Source: Agriotes lineatus
Lineage: Eukaryota; Arthropoda; Insecta; Coleoptera; Elateridae
DNA: 64,000 nucleotides
Direction: 5' to 3'
Assembly (NCBI GenBank): GCA_940337035.1
Contig: CALNHX010005139.1
Coordinates: 1-64,000, forward strand
A model generated the notes under the pieces. That model saw only the letters and a list, made by a program, of their open reading frames with translations. It was not told the origin of the DNA and searched no databases. Position numbers and translations under genes: made by a program. Positions 46,047 to 60,632 of this stretch are shown here, piece after piece (position 1 is the first letter of the stretch; each line of letters begins with the position of its first letter).

Positions 46047-49000
46047 TAAAATAATGGCTTCATGAGCTTACTAGGTGCCATAGTCAATTAATGGGAAGCT
46101 CAAAAAGCAGCCAAAGCGAACGGTGACGTTTACCAGCATTATTTATGTCAGTAGAATTAGCAAATCATTAATATAAAGCTATTCAGTACATTCCGGTGTA
46201 ACATTGGATATTTTGGAACCCAACAAATAAAAGTTGGTTGCCCTTAGACGCCGATGGAGTTAGATAAATTGTATTTTTTATTTACTATAAATCCTGCAAG
46301 TTTCCTAGCTCTCATATCTACATTAATTTAGTTAAAAATTTAGTTAAAATAATGGCTTCAGGAGCTTATTAGGTGCCATATTCAATTAATGGAAAACTCA
46401 AAAAGCAGCCAAAGCGATCGGTGACGTTTAACAGCATTAATTGTGTTAGTAGAATTGGCAAATCATTAATATAAAGTTGTTTCGTACATTACGGTGTAAC
46501 ATTCGATTTTTTGGAACCTAACAATTCAAAGTTGGTTGCCCTAAGACGCCGATGGAGTTAAATAAATTGTATTTTGTAGTTACTATAAATCCTGCAAGCT
46601 TCCTAGCTCTCATATCTACATTAATTTAATTAAAATAATGGCTTCAGGAGCTTATTAGGTGCCATATTCAATTAATGGGAAGCTCAAAAAGCAGCTAAAG
46701 CGAACGGTGACGTTTAGCAGCATTAGTTGTGTTAGTAGAATTGGCAAATCATTAATATAAAGCTATTCCGTACATTACGGTGTAACATTCGAGTTTTTGC
46801 AACCCAACAATTTAAAGTTGGTTGCACTAAGACGCCGATGGAGTTAGATAAATTGCATTTTTTATTTACTATAAAACCTGCAAGCTTCCTAGCTCTTATA
46901 TCTACATTAATTTAGTTAAACGAATGGCTTCAGGAGCTTATTAGGTGCAATAGTCTATTACTGGGAAGCTCAAAAAGCAGCTCAAGCGAACGGTGACGTT
47001 TAGCAGCATTAGTTGTGTTAATAGAATTGGCAAATCATTAATATAAAGCTATTCCGTACATTACGGTGTAACATTCGATTTTTTGCAACCCAACAATTGA
47101 AAGTTGGTTGCCCTAAGACGCCGATGGAGTTAGATAAATTGTATTTTTTAATTACTATAAATCCTGCAAGCTTCCTAGCTCTCATATCTACATTAATTTA
47201 GTTAAAATAATGGCTTCAGGAGCTTATTAGATGCCATAGTCTATCAATGGGAAGCTCAAAAAACAGCCAAAGCGAACGGTGACGTTTAGCAGCATTATTT
47301 ATGTCAGTATAATTAGCAAATCATTAATATAAAGCTATTCAGTACATTACGGTGTAACATTGGATATTTTGGAACCCAACAATTGAAAGTTGGTTGCCCT
47401 AAGACGCCGATGGAGTTAGATAAATTGTATTTTTTATTTACTATAAATCCTGCAAGCTTCCTAGCTCTTATATCTACATTAATTTAGTTAAAATAATGGC
47501 TTCAGGAGCTTATTAGATGCCATAGTCTATTAATGGGAAGCTCAAAAAACAGCCAAAGCGAACGGTGACATTTAGCAGCATTATTTATGTCAGTATAATT
47601 AGCAAATCATTAATATAAAGCTATTCAGTACATTACGGTGTAACATTGGATATTTTGGAACCCAACAATTGAAAGTTGGCTGCCCTAAGACGTCGATGGA
47701 GTTAGATAAATTGTATTTTTTATTTACTATAAATCCTGCAAGCTTCCTAGCTCTCATATCTACATTAATTTAGTTAAAATAATGGCTTCAGGAGCTTATT
47801 AGGTGCCATATTCAATTAATGGGAAGCTCAAAAAGCAGCTAAAGCAAACGGTGACGTTTAGCAGCATTATTTGTGTTAGTAGAATTGGCAAATCATTAAT
47901 ATAAAGCTATTCCGTACATTACGGTGTAACATTAGATTTTTTGCAACCCAACAATTTAAAGTTGGTTGCCCTAAGACGCCGATGGAGTTAGATAAATTGT
48001 ATTTTTTATTTACTATAAATCCTGCAAGCTTCCTAGCTCTTATATCTACATTAATTTAGTTAAAATAATGGCTTCAGGAGCTTATTAGGTGCCATAGTCT
48101 ATTACTGGGAAGCTCAAAAAGCAGCTAAAGCAAACGGTGACGTTTAGCAGCATTAGTTGTGTTAATAGAATTGGCAAATCATTAATATAAAGCTATTCCG
48201 TACATTACGGTGTAACATTCGATTTTTTGCACCCAGCAATTTAAAGTTGGTAGCCCTAAGACGCCGATGGAGTTAGATAAATTGCATTTTATATTTACTA
48301 TAAATCCTGCAAGCTTCCTAGCTCTCATATCTACATTAATTTAATTAAAATAATGGCTTCAGGAGCTTATTAGGTGCCATATTCAATTAATGGGAAGCTC
48401 AAAAAGCAGCCAAAGCGAACGGTGACGTTTAGCAGCATTATTTATGTTAGTAGAATTGGCAAATCATTAATCTAAAGCTATTCCGTTCATTATGGTGTCA
48501 CATTCGATTTTTTGGAACCCAACAATTCAAAGTTGGTTGCCCTAAGACGCCGATGGAGTTAAATAAATTGTATTTTTTATTTACTATAGATCCTGCAAGT
48601 TTCCTAGCTCTCATTTCTATATTAATTTAGTTAAAATAACGGCTTCATGAGCTTACTAGGTGCCATAATCAATTAATGGGAAGCTCAAAAAGCAGCCAAA
48701 GCGAACGGTGACGTTTAGCAGCATTATTTATGTCAGTAGAATTAGCAAATCATTAATATTAAGCTATTCAGCACATTACGGTGTAACATTGGATATTTTG
48801 GAACCCAACAAATAAAAGTTGGTTGCCCTTAGATGCCGATGGAGTTAGATAATTTGTATTTTTTATTTACTATAAATCCTGCACGTTTCCTAGCTTTCAT
48901 ATCTACATTAATTTAGTTAAAATAATGGCTTCAGGAGCTTATTAGGTGCCATATTCAATTAATGGGAAACTCAAAAAGCAGCCAAAGCGATCGGTGACGT

Positions 49001-50920
49001 TTAACAGCATTACTTGTGTTAGTAGAATTAGCAAATCATTAATATAACGTTGTTTCGTACATTACGGTGTAACATTCGAGTTTTTGGAACCTAACAATTC
49101 AAAGTTGGTTGCCCTAAGACGCCGATGGAGTTAAATAAATTGTATTTTTTATTTACTATAGATCCTGCAAGTTTCCTAGCTCTCATTTCTATATTAACTT
49201 AGTTAAAATAATGGCTTCATTAGCTTACTAGGTGCCATAATCAATTAATGGGAAGCTCAAAAAACAGCCAAAGCGAATGGTGACGTTTAGCAGCATTATT
49301 TATGTTAGTAGTATTGGCAAATCATTAATATAAAGCTATTCCGTACATTACGGTGTCACATTCGATTTTTTGCAACCCAACAATTGAAAGTTGGTTGCCC
49401 TAAGACGCCGATGGAGTTAGATAAATTGCATTTTTTAATTACTATAAATCCTGCAAGCTTCCTAGCTCTCATATCTACATTAATTTAGTTAAAATAATGG
49501 CTTCAGGAGCTTATTAGATGCCATAGTCTATCAATGGGAAGCTCAAAAAACAGCCAAAGCGAACGGTGACGTTTAGCAACATTATTTATGTCAGTATAAT
49601 TAGCAAATCATTAATATAAAGCTATTCAGTACATTACGGTGTAACATTGGATATTTTGGAACCCAACAATTGAAAGTTGGCTGCCCTAAGACGTCGATGG
49701 AGTTAGATAAATTGTATTTTTTATTTACTATAAATCCTGCAAGCTTCCTAGCTCTTATATCTACATTAATTTAGTTAAAATAATGGCTTCAGGAGCTTAT
49801 TAGATGCCATAGTCTATTAATGGGAAGCTCAAAAAACAGCCAAAGCGAACGGTGACATTTAGCAGCATTATTTATGTCAGTATAATTAGCAAATCATTAA
49901 TATAAAGCTATTCAGTACATTACGGTGTAACATTGGATATTTTGGAACCCAACAATTGAAAGTTGGCTGCCCTAAGACGTCGATGGAGTTAGATAAATTG
50001 TATTTTTTATTTACTATAAATCCTGCAAGCTTCCTAGCTCTGATATCTACATTAATTTAGTTAAAATAATGGCTTCAGGAGCTTATTAGATGCCATAGTC
50101 TATTAATGGGAAGCTCAAAAAACAGCCAAAGCGAAGGGTGACATTTAGCAGCATTATTTATGTCAGTATAATTAGCAAATCATTAATATAAAGCTATTCA
50201 GTACATTACGGTGTAACATTGGATATTTTGGAACCCAACAATTGAAAGTTGGTTGCCCTAAGACGCCGATGGAGTTAGATAAATTGTATTTTTTATTTAC
50301 TATAAATCCTGCAAGCTTCCTAGCTCTTATATCTACATTAATTTAGTTAAAATAATGGCTTCAGGAGCTTATTAGATGCCATAGTCTATTAATGGGAAGC
50401 TCAAAAAACAGCCAAAGCGAACGGTGACATTTAGCAGCATTATTTATGTCAGTATAATTAGCAAATCATTAATATAAAGCTATTCAGTACATTACGGTGT
50501 AACATTGGATATTTTGGAACCCAACAATTGAAAGTTGGCTGCCCTAAGACGTCGATGGAGTTAGATAAATTGTATTTTTTATTTACTATAAATCCTGCAA
50601 GCTTCCTAGCTCTCATATCTACATTAATTTAGTTAAAATAATGGCTTCAGGAGCTTATTAGGTGCCACATTCAATTAATGGGAAGCTCAAAAAGCAGCTA
50701 AAGCGAACGGTGACGTTTAGCAGCATTATTTGTGTTAGTAGAATTGGCAAATCATTAATATAAAGCTATTCCGTACATTACGGTGTAACATTAGATTTTT
50801 TGCAACCCAACAATTTAAAGTTGGTTGCCCTAAGACGCCGATGGAGTTAGATAAATTGTATTTTTTATTTACTATAAATCCTGCAAGCTTCCTAGCTCTT
50901 ATATCTACATTAATTTAGTT

Positions 50921-53900
50921 AAACGAATGGCTTCAGGAGCTTATTAGGTGCAATAGTCTATTACTGGGAAGCTCAAAAAGCAGCTCAAGCGAACGGTGAC
51001 GTTTAGCAGCATTAGTTGTGTTAATAGAATTGGCAAATCATTAATATAAAGCTATTCCGTACATTACGGTGTAACATTCGATTTTTTGCAACCCAACAAT
51101 TGAAAGTTGGTTGCCCTAAGACGCCGATGGAGTGAGATAAATTGTATTTTTTAATTACTATAAATCCTGCAAGCTTCCTAGCTCTCATATCTACATTAAT
51201 TTAGTTAAAATAATGGCTTCAGGAGCTTATTAGATGCCATAGTCTATCAATGGGAAGCTCAAAAAACAGCCAAAGCGAACGGTGACGTTTAGCAGCATTA
51301 TTTATGTCAGTATAATTAGCAAATCATTAATATAAAGCTATTCAGTACATTACGGTGTAACATTGGATATTTTGGAACCCAACAATTGAAAGTTGGCTGC
51401 CCTAAGACGTCGATGGAGTTAGATAAATTGTATTTTTTATTTACTATAAATCCTGCAAGCTTCCTAGCTCTTATATCTACATTAATTTAGTTAAAATAAT
51501 GGCTTCAGGAGCTTATTAGATGCCATAGTCTATTAATGGGAAGCTCAAAAAACAGCCAAAGCGAACGGTGACATTTAGCAGCATTATTTATGTCAGTATA
51601 ATTAGCAAATCATTAATATAAAGCTATTCAGTACATTACGGTGTAACATTGGATATTTTGGAACCCAACAATTGAAAGTTGGCTGCCCTAAGACGTCGAT
51701 GGAGTTAGATAAATTGTATTTTTTATTTACTATAAATCCTGCAAGCTTCCTAGCTCTTATATCTACATTAATTTAGTTAAAATAATGGCTTCAGGAGCTT
51801 ATTAGATGCCATAGTCTATTAATGGGAAGCTCAAAAAACAGCCAAAGCGAACGGTGACATTTAGCAGCATTATTTATGTCAGTATAATTAGCAAATCATT
51901 AATATAAAGCTATTCAGTACATTACGGTGTAACATTGGATATTTTGGAACCCAACAATTGAAAGTTGGTTGCCCTAAGACGCCGATGGAGTTAGATAAAT
52001 TGTATTTTTTATTTACTATAAATCCTGCAAGCTTCCTAGCTCTTATATCTACATTAATTTAGTTAAAATAATGGCTTCAGGAGCTTATTAGATGCCATAG
52101 TCTATTAATGGGAAGCTCAAAAAACAGCCAAAGCGAACGGTGACATTTAGCAGCATTATTTATGTCAGTATAATTAGCAAATCATTAATATAAAACTATT
52201 CAGTACATTACGGTGTAACATTGGATATTTTGGAACCCAACAATTGAAAGTTGGTTGCCCTAAGACGCCGATGGAGTTAGATAAATTGTATTTTTTATTT
52301 ACTATAAATCCTGCAAGCTTCCTAGCTCTCATATCTACATTAATTTAGTTAAAATAATGGCTTCAGGAGCTTATTAGGTGCCACATTCAATTAATGGGAA
52401 GCTCAAAAAGCAGCTAAAGCGAACGGTGACGTTTAGCAGCATTATTTGTGTTAGTAGAATTGGCAAATCATTAATATAAAGCTATTCCGTACATTACGGT
52501 GTAACATTAGATTTTTTGCAACCCAACAATTTAAAGTTGGTTGCCCTAAGACGCCGATGGAGTTAGATCAATTGTATTTTTTATTTACTATAAATCCTGC
52601 AAGCTTCCTAGCTCTTATATCTACATTAATTTAGTTAAACGAATGGCTTCAGGAGCTTATTAGGTGCAATAGTCTATTACTGGGAAGCTCAAAAAGCAGC
52701 TCAAGCGAACGGTGACGTTTAGCAGCATTAGTTGTGTTAATAGAATTGGCAAATCATTAATATAAAGCTATTCCGTACATTACGGTGTAACATTCGATTT
52801 TTTGCAACCCAACAATTGAAAGTTGGTTGCCCTAAGACGCCGATGGAGTGAGATAAATTGTATTTTTTAATTACTATAAATCCTGCAAGCTTCCTAGCTC
52901 TCATATCTACATTAATTTAGTTAAAATAATGGCTTCAGGAGCTTATTAGATGCCATAGTCTATCAATGGGAAGCTCAAAAAACAGCCAAAGCGAACGGTG
53001 ACGTTTAGCAGCATTATTTATGTCAGTATAATTAGCAAATCATTAATATAAAGCTATTCAGTACATTACGGTGTAACATTGGATATTTTGGAACCCAACA
53101 ATTGAAAGTTGGCTGCCCTAAGACGTCGATGGAGTTAGATAAATTGTATTTTTTATTTACTATAAATCCTGCAAGCTTCCTAGCTCTTATATCTACATTA
53201 ATTTAGTTAAAATAATGGCTTCAGGAGCTTATTAGATGCCATAGTCTATTAATGGGAAGCTCAAAAAACAGCCAAAGCGAACGGTGACATTTAGCAGCAT
53301 TATTTATGTCAGTATAATTAGCAAATCATTAATATAAAGCTATTCAGTACATTACGGTGTAACATTGGATATTTTGGAACCCAACAATTGAAAGTTGGCT
53401 GCCCTAAGACGTCGATGGAGTTAGATAAATTGTATTTTTTATTTACTATAAATCCTGCAAGCTTCCTAGCTCTTATATCTACATTAATTTAGTTAAAATA
53501 ATGGCTTCAGGAGCTTATTAGATGCCATAGTCTATTAATGGGAAGCTCAAAAAACAGCCAAAGCGAACGGTGACATTTAGCAGCATTATTTATGTCAGTA
53601 TAATTAGCAAATCATTAATATAAAGCTATTCAGTACATTACGGTGTAACATTGGATATTTTGGAACCCAACAATTGAAAGTTGGTTGCCCTAAGACGCCG
53701 ATGGAGTTAGATAAATTGTATTTTTTATTTACTATAAATCCTGCAAGCTTCCTAGCTCTTATATCTACATTAATTTAGTTAAAATAATGGCTTCAGGAGC
53801 TTATTAGATGCCATAGTCTATTAATGGGAAGCTCAAAAAACAGCCAAAGCGAACGGTGACATTTAGCAGCATTATTTATGTCAGTATAATTAGCAAATCA

Positions 53901-54352
53901 TTAATATAAAACTATTCAGTACATTACGGTGTAACATTGGATATTTTGGAACCCAACAATTGAAAGTTGGTTGCCCTAAGACGCCGATGGAGTTAGATAA
54001 ATTGTATTTTTTATTTACTATAAATCCTGCAAGCTTCCTAGCTCTCATATCTACATTAATTTAGTTAAAATAATGGCTTCAGGAGCTTATTAGGTGCCAC
54101 ATTCAATTAATGGGAAGCTCAAAAAGCAGCTAAAGCGAACGGTGACGTTTAGCAGCATTATTTGTGTTAGTAGAATTGGCAAATCATTAATATAAAGCTA
54201 TTCCGTACATTACGGTGTAACATTAGATTTTTTGCAACCCAACAATTTAAAGTTGGTTGCCCTAAGACGCCGATGGAGTTAGATCAATTGTATTTTTTAT
54301 TTACTATAAATCCTGCAAGCTTCCTAGCTCTTATATCTACATTAATTTAGTT
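50921..54352 (+). repeat. Hexamer HOR, two copies of 1,716 bp
   Basis: Units 50921-52636 and 52637-54352 both begin AAACGAATGG. Private variants recur exactly 1,716 bp apart: GGAGTGAGATAAATT (51131 and 52847), ATAAAACTATTCAGT (52191 and 53907) and GTTAGATCAATTG (52565 and 54281). The first hexamer overlaps the right end of unit B, so this expansion is separate from, and probably later than or contemporary with, the 9.68-kb duplication. Confidence 0.85.
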
Positions 54353-57199
54353 AAAATAATGGCTTCAGGAGCTTATTAGGTGCCATAGTCTATTACTGGG
54401 AAGCTCAAAAAGCAGCTAAAGCAAACGGTGACGTTTAGCAGCATAAGTTGTGTTAATAGAATTGGCAAATCATTAATATAAAGCTATTCCGTACATTACG
54501 GTGTAACATTCGATTTTTTGCAACCCAGCAATTTAAAGTTGGTAGCCCTAAGACGCCGATGGAGTTAGATAAATTGCATTTTATATTTACTATAAATCCT
54601 GCAAGCTTCCTAGCTCTCATATCTACATTAATTTAATTAAAATAATGGCTTCAGGAGCTTATTAGGTGCCATATTCAATTAATGGGAAGCTCAAAAAGCA
54701 GCCAAAGCGAACGGTGACGTTTAGCAGCATTATTTATGTTAGTAGAATTGGCAAATCATTAATCTAAAGCTATTCCGTTCATTATGGTGTCACATTCGAT
54801 TTTTTGGAACCCAACAATTCAAAGTTGGTTGCCCTAAGACGCCGATGGAGTTAAATAAATTGTATTTTTTATTTACTATAGATCCTGCAAGTTTCCTAGC
54901 TCTCATTTCTATATTAATTTAGTTAAAATAACGGCTTCAAGAGCTTACTAGGTGCCATAATCAATTAATGGGAAGCTCAAAAAGCAGCCAAAGCGAACGG
55001 TGACGTTTAGCAGTATTATTTATGTCAGTAGAATTAGCAAATCATTAATATTAAGCTATTCAGTACATTACGGTGTAACATTGGATATTTTGGAACCCAA
55101 CAAATAAAAGTTGGTTGCCCTTAGATGTTTGTATTTTTTATTTACTATAAATCCTGCACGTTTCCTAGCTTTCATATCTACATTAATTTAGTTAAAATAA
55201 TGGCTTCAGGAGCTTATTAGGTGCCATATTCAATTAATGGGAAACTCAAAAAGCAGCCAAAGCGATCGGTGACGTTTAACAGCATTACTTGTGTTAGTAG
55301 AATTAGCAAATCATTAATATAAAGTTGTTTCGTACATTACGGTGTAACATTCGAGTTTTTGGAACCTAACAATTCAAAGTTGGTTGCCCTAAGACGCCGA
55401 TGGAGTTAAATAAATTGTATTTTTTATTTACTATAGATCCTGCAAGTTTCCTAGCTCTCATTTCTATAATAATTTAGTTAAAATAATGGCTTCATTAGCT
55501 TACTAGGTGCCATAATCAATTAATGGGAAGCTCAAAAAGCAGCCAAAGCGAACGGTGACGTTTAGCAGCATTATTTATGTTAGTAGTATTGGCAAATCAT
55601 TAATATAAAGCTATTCCGTACATTACGGTGTCACATTCGATTTTTTGGAACCCAACAATTCAAAGTTGGTTGCCCTAAGACGCCGATGGAGTTAGATAAA
55701 TTGTATTTTTTATTTGCTATAAATCCTGCAGTTTTCTAGCTCTCACATCTACAATAATTTATTTAAAATAATGGCTTCAGGAGCTTATTAGGTGCCATAG
55801 TCTATTAATGGGAAGCTCAAAAAGCAGCCAAAGCGAACGGTGACGTTTAGCAGCATTACTTGTGTTAGTAGAATTGGCAAATCATTAATATAAAGTTGTT
55901 TCGTACATTACGGTGTAACATTCGATTTTTTGGAACCTAACAATTCAAAGTTGGTTGCCCTAAGACGCCGATGGAGTTAGATAAATTGTATTTTTTATTT
56001 GCTATAAATCCTGCAGTTTTCTAGCTCTCACATCTACAATAATTTATTTAAAATAATGGCTTCAGGAGCTTATTAGGTACCATAGTCTATTAATGGGAAG
56101 CTCAAAAAGCAGCCAAAGCAAACGGTGACGTTTAGCAGCATTATTTATGTCAGTAGAATTAGCAAATCATTAATATAGAGCTATTCAGTATATTACGGTG
56201 TAACATTGGATATTTTGGAACCCAACAAATAAAAGTTGGTTGCCCTTAGACGCCGATGGAGTTAGATAAATTGTATTTTTTATTTACTATAAATCCTGCA
56301 AGTTTCCTAGCTCTCATATCTACATTAATTTAGTTAAAATAATGACTTCAGGAGCTTATTAGGTGCCATACTCTATTAATGGGAAGGTCAAACAGCAGCC
56401 AAAGCGAACGGTGACGTTTAGCAGCATTACTTGTGTTAGTAGAATTAGCAAATCATTAATATAAAGTTGTTCCGTACTTTACGGTGTAACATTCGATTTT
56501 TTGGAACCTAACAATTCAAAGTTGGTTGCCCTAAGACGCCGATGGAGTGAAATAAATTGTAGTTTTTATTTACTATAGATCCTGCAAGTTTCCTAGCTCT
56601 CATTTCTATATTAATTTAGTTAAAATAATGGCTTCATGTGCTTACTAGGTGCCATAATCAATTAATGGGAAGCTCAAAAAGCAGCCAAAGCAAACGGTGA
56701 CGTTTTGCAGCATTATTTATGTTAGTAGAATTGGCAAATCATTAATCTAAAGCTATTCCGTTCATTATGGTGTCACATTCGATTTTTTGGAACCCAACAA
56801 TTCAAAGTTGGTTGCACTAAGACGCCGATGGAGTTAGATAAATTGTATTTTTTATTTGCTATAAATCCTGCAGTTTTCTAGCTCTCATATCTACATTAAT
56901 TTATTTAAAATAATGGCTTCAGGAGCTTATTAGATGCCATAGTCTATTAATGGGAAGCTCAAAAAGCAGCCAAAGCGAACGGTGACGTTTAGCAGCATTA
57001 TTTATGTCAGTAGAATTAGCAAATCATTAATATAAAGCTATTCAGTACATTACGGTGTAACATTGGATATTTTGGAACCCAACAAATAAAAGTTGGTTGC
57101 CCTTAGACGCCGATGGAGTTAGATAAATTGTATTTTTTATTTACTATAAATCCTGCAAGTTTCCAGCTCTCATATCTACATTAATTTAGTTAAAATAAA

Positions 57200-58915
57200 G
57201 GCTTCAGGAGCTTATTAGGTGCCATATTCAATTAATGGGAAACTCAAAAAGCAGCCAAATCGATCGGTGACGTTTAACAGCATTACTTGTGTTAGTAGAA
57301 TTGGCAAATCATTAATATAAAGTTGTTTCGTACATTACGGTGTAACATTCGATTTTTGGAACCTAACAATTCAAAGTTGGTTGCCCTAAGACGCCGATGG
57401 AGTTAGATAAATTGTATTTTGTAGTTACTATAAATCCTGCAAGTTTCCTAGCTCTCATTTCTATATTAATTTAGTTAAAATAATGGCTGCATGAGCTTAT
57501 TAGGTGCCATAGTCTATTAATGGGAAGCTCAAAAAGCAGCCAAAGCGAACGGTAACGTTTAGCAGCATTATTTATGTCAGTAGAATTAGCAAATCATTAA
57601 TATAAAGCTATTCAGTACATTACGGTGTAACATCGGATATTTTGGAACCCAACAAATAAAAGTTGGTTGCCCTTAGACGCCGATGGAATTAGATATATTG
57701 TATTTTTTATTTACTATAAATCCTGCAAGTTTCCTAGCTCTCAAAGCTACATTAATTTAGTTAAAATAATGGCTTCAGGAGCTTATTAGGTGCCATATTC
57801 AATTAATGGGAAACTCAAAAAGCAGCCAAAGCGATCGGTGACGTTTAACAGCATTACTTGTGTTAGTAGAATTGGCAAATCATTAATATAAAGTTTTTTC
57901 GTACATTACGGTGTAACATTCGATTTTTTGGAACATAACAATTCAAAGTTTGTTGCCCTAAGACGCCGATGGAGTTAGATAAATTGTATTTTGCAGTTAC
58001 TATAAATCCTGCAAGTTTCCTAGCTCTCATTTCTATATTAATTTAGTTTAAATAATGGCTGCATGAGCTTATTAGGTGCCATAGTCTATTAATGGGAAGC
58101 TCAAAAAGCAGCCAAAGCGAACGGTAACGTTTAGCAGCATTATTTATGTCAGTAGAATTAGCAAATCATTAATATAAAGCTATTCAGTACATTACGGTGT
58201 AATAATGGATATTTTGGAACACAACAAATAAAAGTTGGTTGCCCTTAGACGCCGATGGAATTAGATATATTGTATTTTTTATTTACTATAATTCCTGCAA
58301 GTTTTCTAGCTCTCATATCTACATTAATTTAGTTAAAATAATGGCTTCAGGAGCTTATTAGGTGCCATATTCAATTAATGGGAAACTCAAAAAGCAGCCA
58401 AAGCGATCGGTGACGTTTAACAGCATTACTTGTGTTAGTAGAATTGGCAAATCATTAATCTAAAGTTGTTTCGTACATTACGGTGTAACATTCGATTTTT
58501 TGGAACCTAACAATTCAAAGTTGGTTGCCCTAAGACGCCGATGGAGTTAAATAAATTGTATTTTGTAGTTACTATAAATCCTGCAAGTTTCCTAGCTCTC
58601 ATTTCTATATTAATTTACTTAAAATAATGGCTGCATGAGCTTATTAGGTGCCATAGTCTATTAATGGGAAGCTCAAAAAACAGCCAAAGCGAACGGTAAC
58701 GTTTAGCAGCATTATTTATTTCAGTAGAATTAGCAAATCATTAATATAAAGCTATTCAGTACATTACGGTGTAACATTGGATATTTTGGAACCCAACAAA
58801 TAAAAGTTGGTTGCCCTTAGACGCCGATGGAGTTAGATAAATTGTATTTTTTTTTTAACTATAAATGCTGCAACTTTCCTAGCTCACAATTCTATATTAA
58901 TTTAGTTAAAATAAT
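57200..58915 (+). repeat. Dimer HOR, three copies of ~572 bp
   Basis: Units 57200-57770, 57771-58342 and 58343-58915. Each pairs a GATCGGTGACGTTTAAC monomer (TAAAGTTGTTTCG or TAAAGTTTTTTCG, GGAACCTAACAATTC) with a GGCTGCATGAGC monomer (CGGTAACG, TATGTCAGTAGAATTAGC). GGCTGCATGAGC starts at 57485, 58057 and 58629, exactly 572 bp apart. Confidence 0.83.
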
Positions 58916-60632
58916 GGCTTCAGGAGCTTATTGGGTGCCATATTCAATTAATGGGAAGCTCAAAAAGCAGCCAAAGCGAACGGTGACGTTTAGCAGCATT
59001 ATTTATGTTAGTAGAATTGGCAAATCATTAATATAAAGCTGTTCCGTACATTACGTTGTCACATTTGATTTTTTGGAACCCAACAATTCAAAGTTGGTTG
59101 CCCTAAGACGCCGATGGAGTTAAATAAATTGTATTTTTTATTTACTATAGATCCTGCAAATTTTGCTAGCTCTCATTTCTATATTAATTTAGTTAAAATA
59201 ATGGCTTCAGGAGCTTATTACGTGCCATAGTCTATTAATTGGAAGCTCAAAAAGCAGCCAAAGCGAACGGTGACGTTTAGCAGCATTATTTATGTCAGTA
59301 GAATTAGCAAATCATTAATATAAAGCTATTCAGTACATTCCGGTGTAACATTGGATATTTTGGAACCCAACAAATAAAAGTTGGTTGCCCTTAGACGCCG
59401 GTGGAGTTAGATAAATTGTATTTTTTTTTACTATAAATATTGCAAGTTTCCTAGCTCACAATTCTATATTAATTTAGTTAAAATAATGGCTTCAGGAGCT
59501 TATTAGGTGCCATATTCAATTAATGGGAAGCTCAAACGGCAGCCAAAGCGAACGGTGACGTTTAGCAGCATTATTTATGTTAGTAGAATTGGCAAATCAT
59601 TAATATAAAGCTGTTCCGTACATTACGTTGTCACATTCGATTTTTTGGAACCCAACAATTCAAAGTTGGTTGCCCTAAGACGCCGATGGAGTTAAATAAA
59701 TTGTATTTTTTATTTACTATAGATCCTGCAAATTTTGCTAGCTCTCATTTCTATATTAATTTAGTTAAAATAATGGCGTCATGAGCTTACTAGGTGCCAT
59801 AGTCAATTAATGGGAAGCTCAAAAAGCAGCAAGAGCGAACGGTGACGTTTAGCAGCATTATTTATGTTAGTAGAATTGGCAAATCATTAATATAAAGCTA
59901 TTCCGTACATTACGGTGTCACATTCGATTTTTTGGAACCCAACAATTCAAAGTTGGTTGCGCTAAGACGCCGATGGAGTTAGATAAATTGTATTTTTTAT
60001 TTGCTATAAATCCTGCAAGTTTCCTAGCTCTCATATCTACATTAATTTAGTTAAAATAATGGCTTCAGGAGCTTATTACGTGCCATAGTCTATTAATTGG
60101 AAGCTCAAAAAGCAGCCAAAGCAAACGGTGACGTTTGGCAGCATTATTTATGTCAGTAGAATTAGCAAATCATTAATATAAAGCTATTCAGTACATTACG
60201 GTGTAACATTGGATATTTTGGAACCCAACAAATAAAAGTTGGTTGCCCTTAGACGCCGATGGAGTTAGATAAATTGTATTTTTTATATACTATAAATCCT
60301 GCAAGTTTCCTAGCTCTCAGATCTACATTAATTTAGTTAAAATAATGGCTGCAGGAGCTTATTAGGTGCCATAGTCTATTAATGGGAAGCTCAAAATGCA
60401 GCCAAAGCGAACGGTGACGTTTAGCAGCATTATTTACGTCAGTAGAATTAGCAAATCATTAATATAAAGCTATTCAGTACATTACGGTTTAACATTGGAT
60501 ATTTTGGAAGCCAACAAATAAAAGTTGGTTGCCCTTAGACGCCGATGGAGTTAGATAAATTGTATTTTTTATATACTATAAATCCTGCAAGTTTCCTAGC
60601 TCTCATATCTACATTAATTTAGTTAAAATAAT

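Larger units (their letters stand above)
42104..51786 (+). repeat. LINE-bearing higher-order unit B (9,683 bp)
   Basis: Tandem copy of unit A, containing intact LINE copy B. The junction with unit A (about 42085-42115) joins the end of a d monomer (TCTTATATCTACATT) to a c monomer (CATGAGCTTACCAGG). At the left end of unit A the same c monomer is preceded by its usual b partner (CTCATTTCTATATT), so 42104 is the new junction and 32420 the ancestral one. Unit B runs on naturally into further d monomers at 51787. Confidence 0.9.

Noticed and set aside
58827..59036. 69-codon ORF in the satellite
   Set aside because: It arises from a variant T-run length and a TAG to TGG change in one monomer. There is no conservation in other copies.
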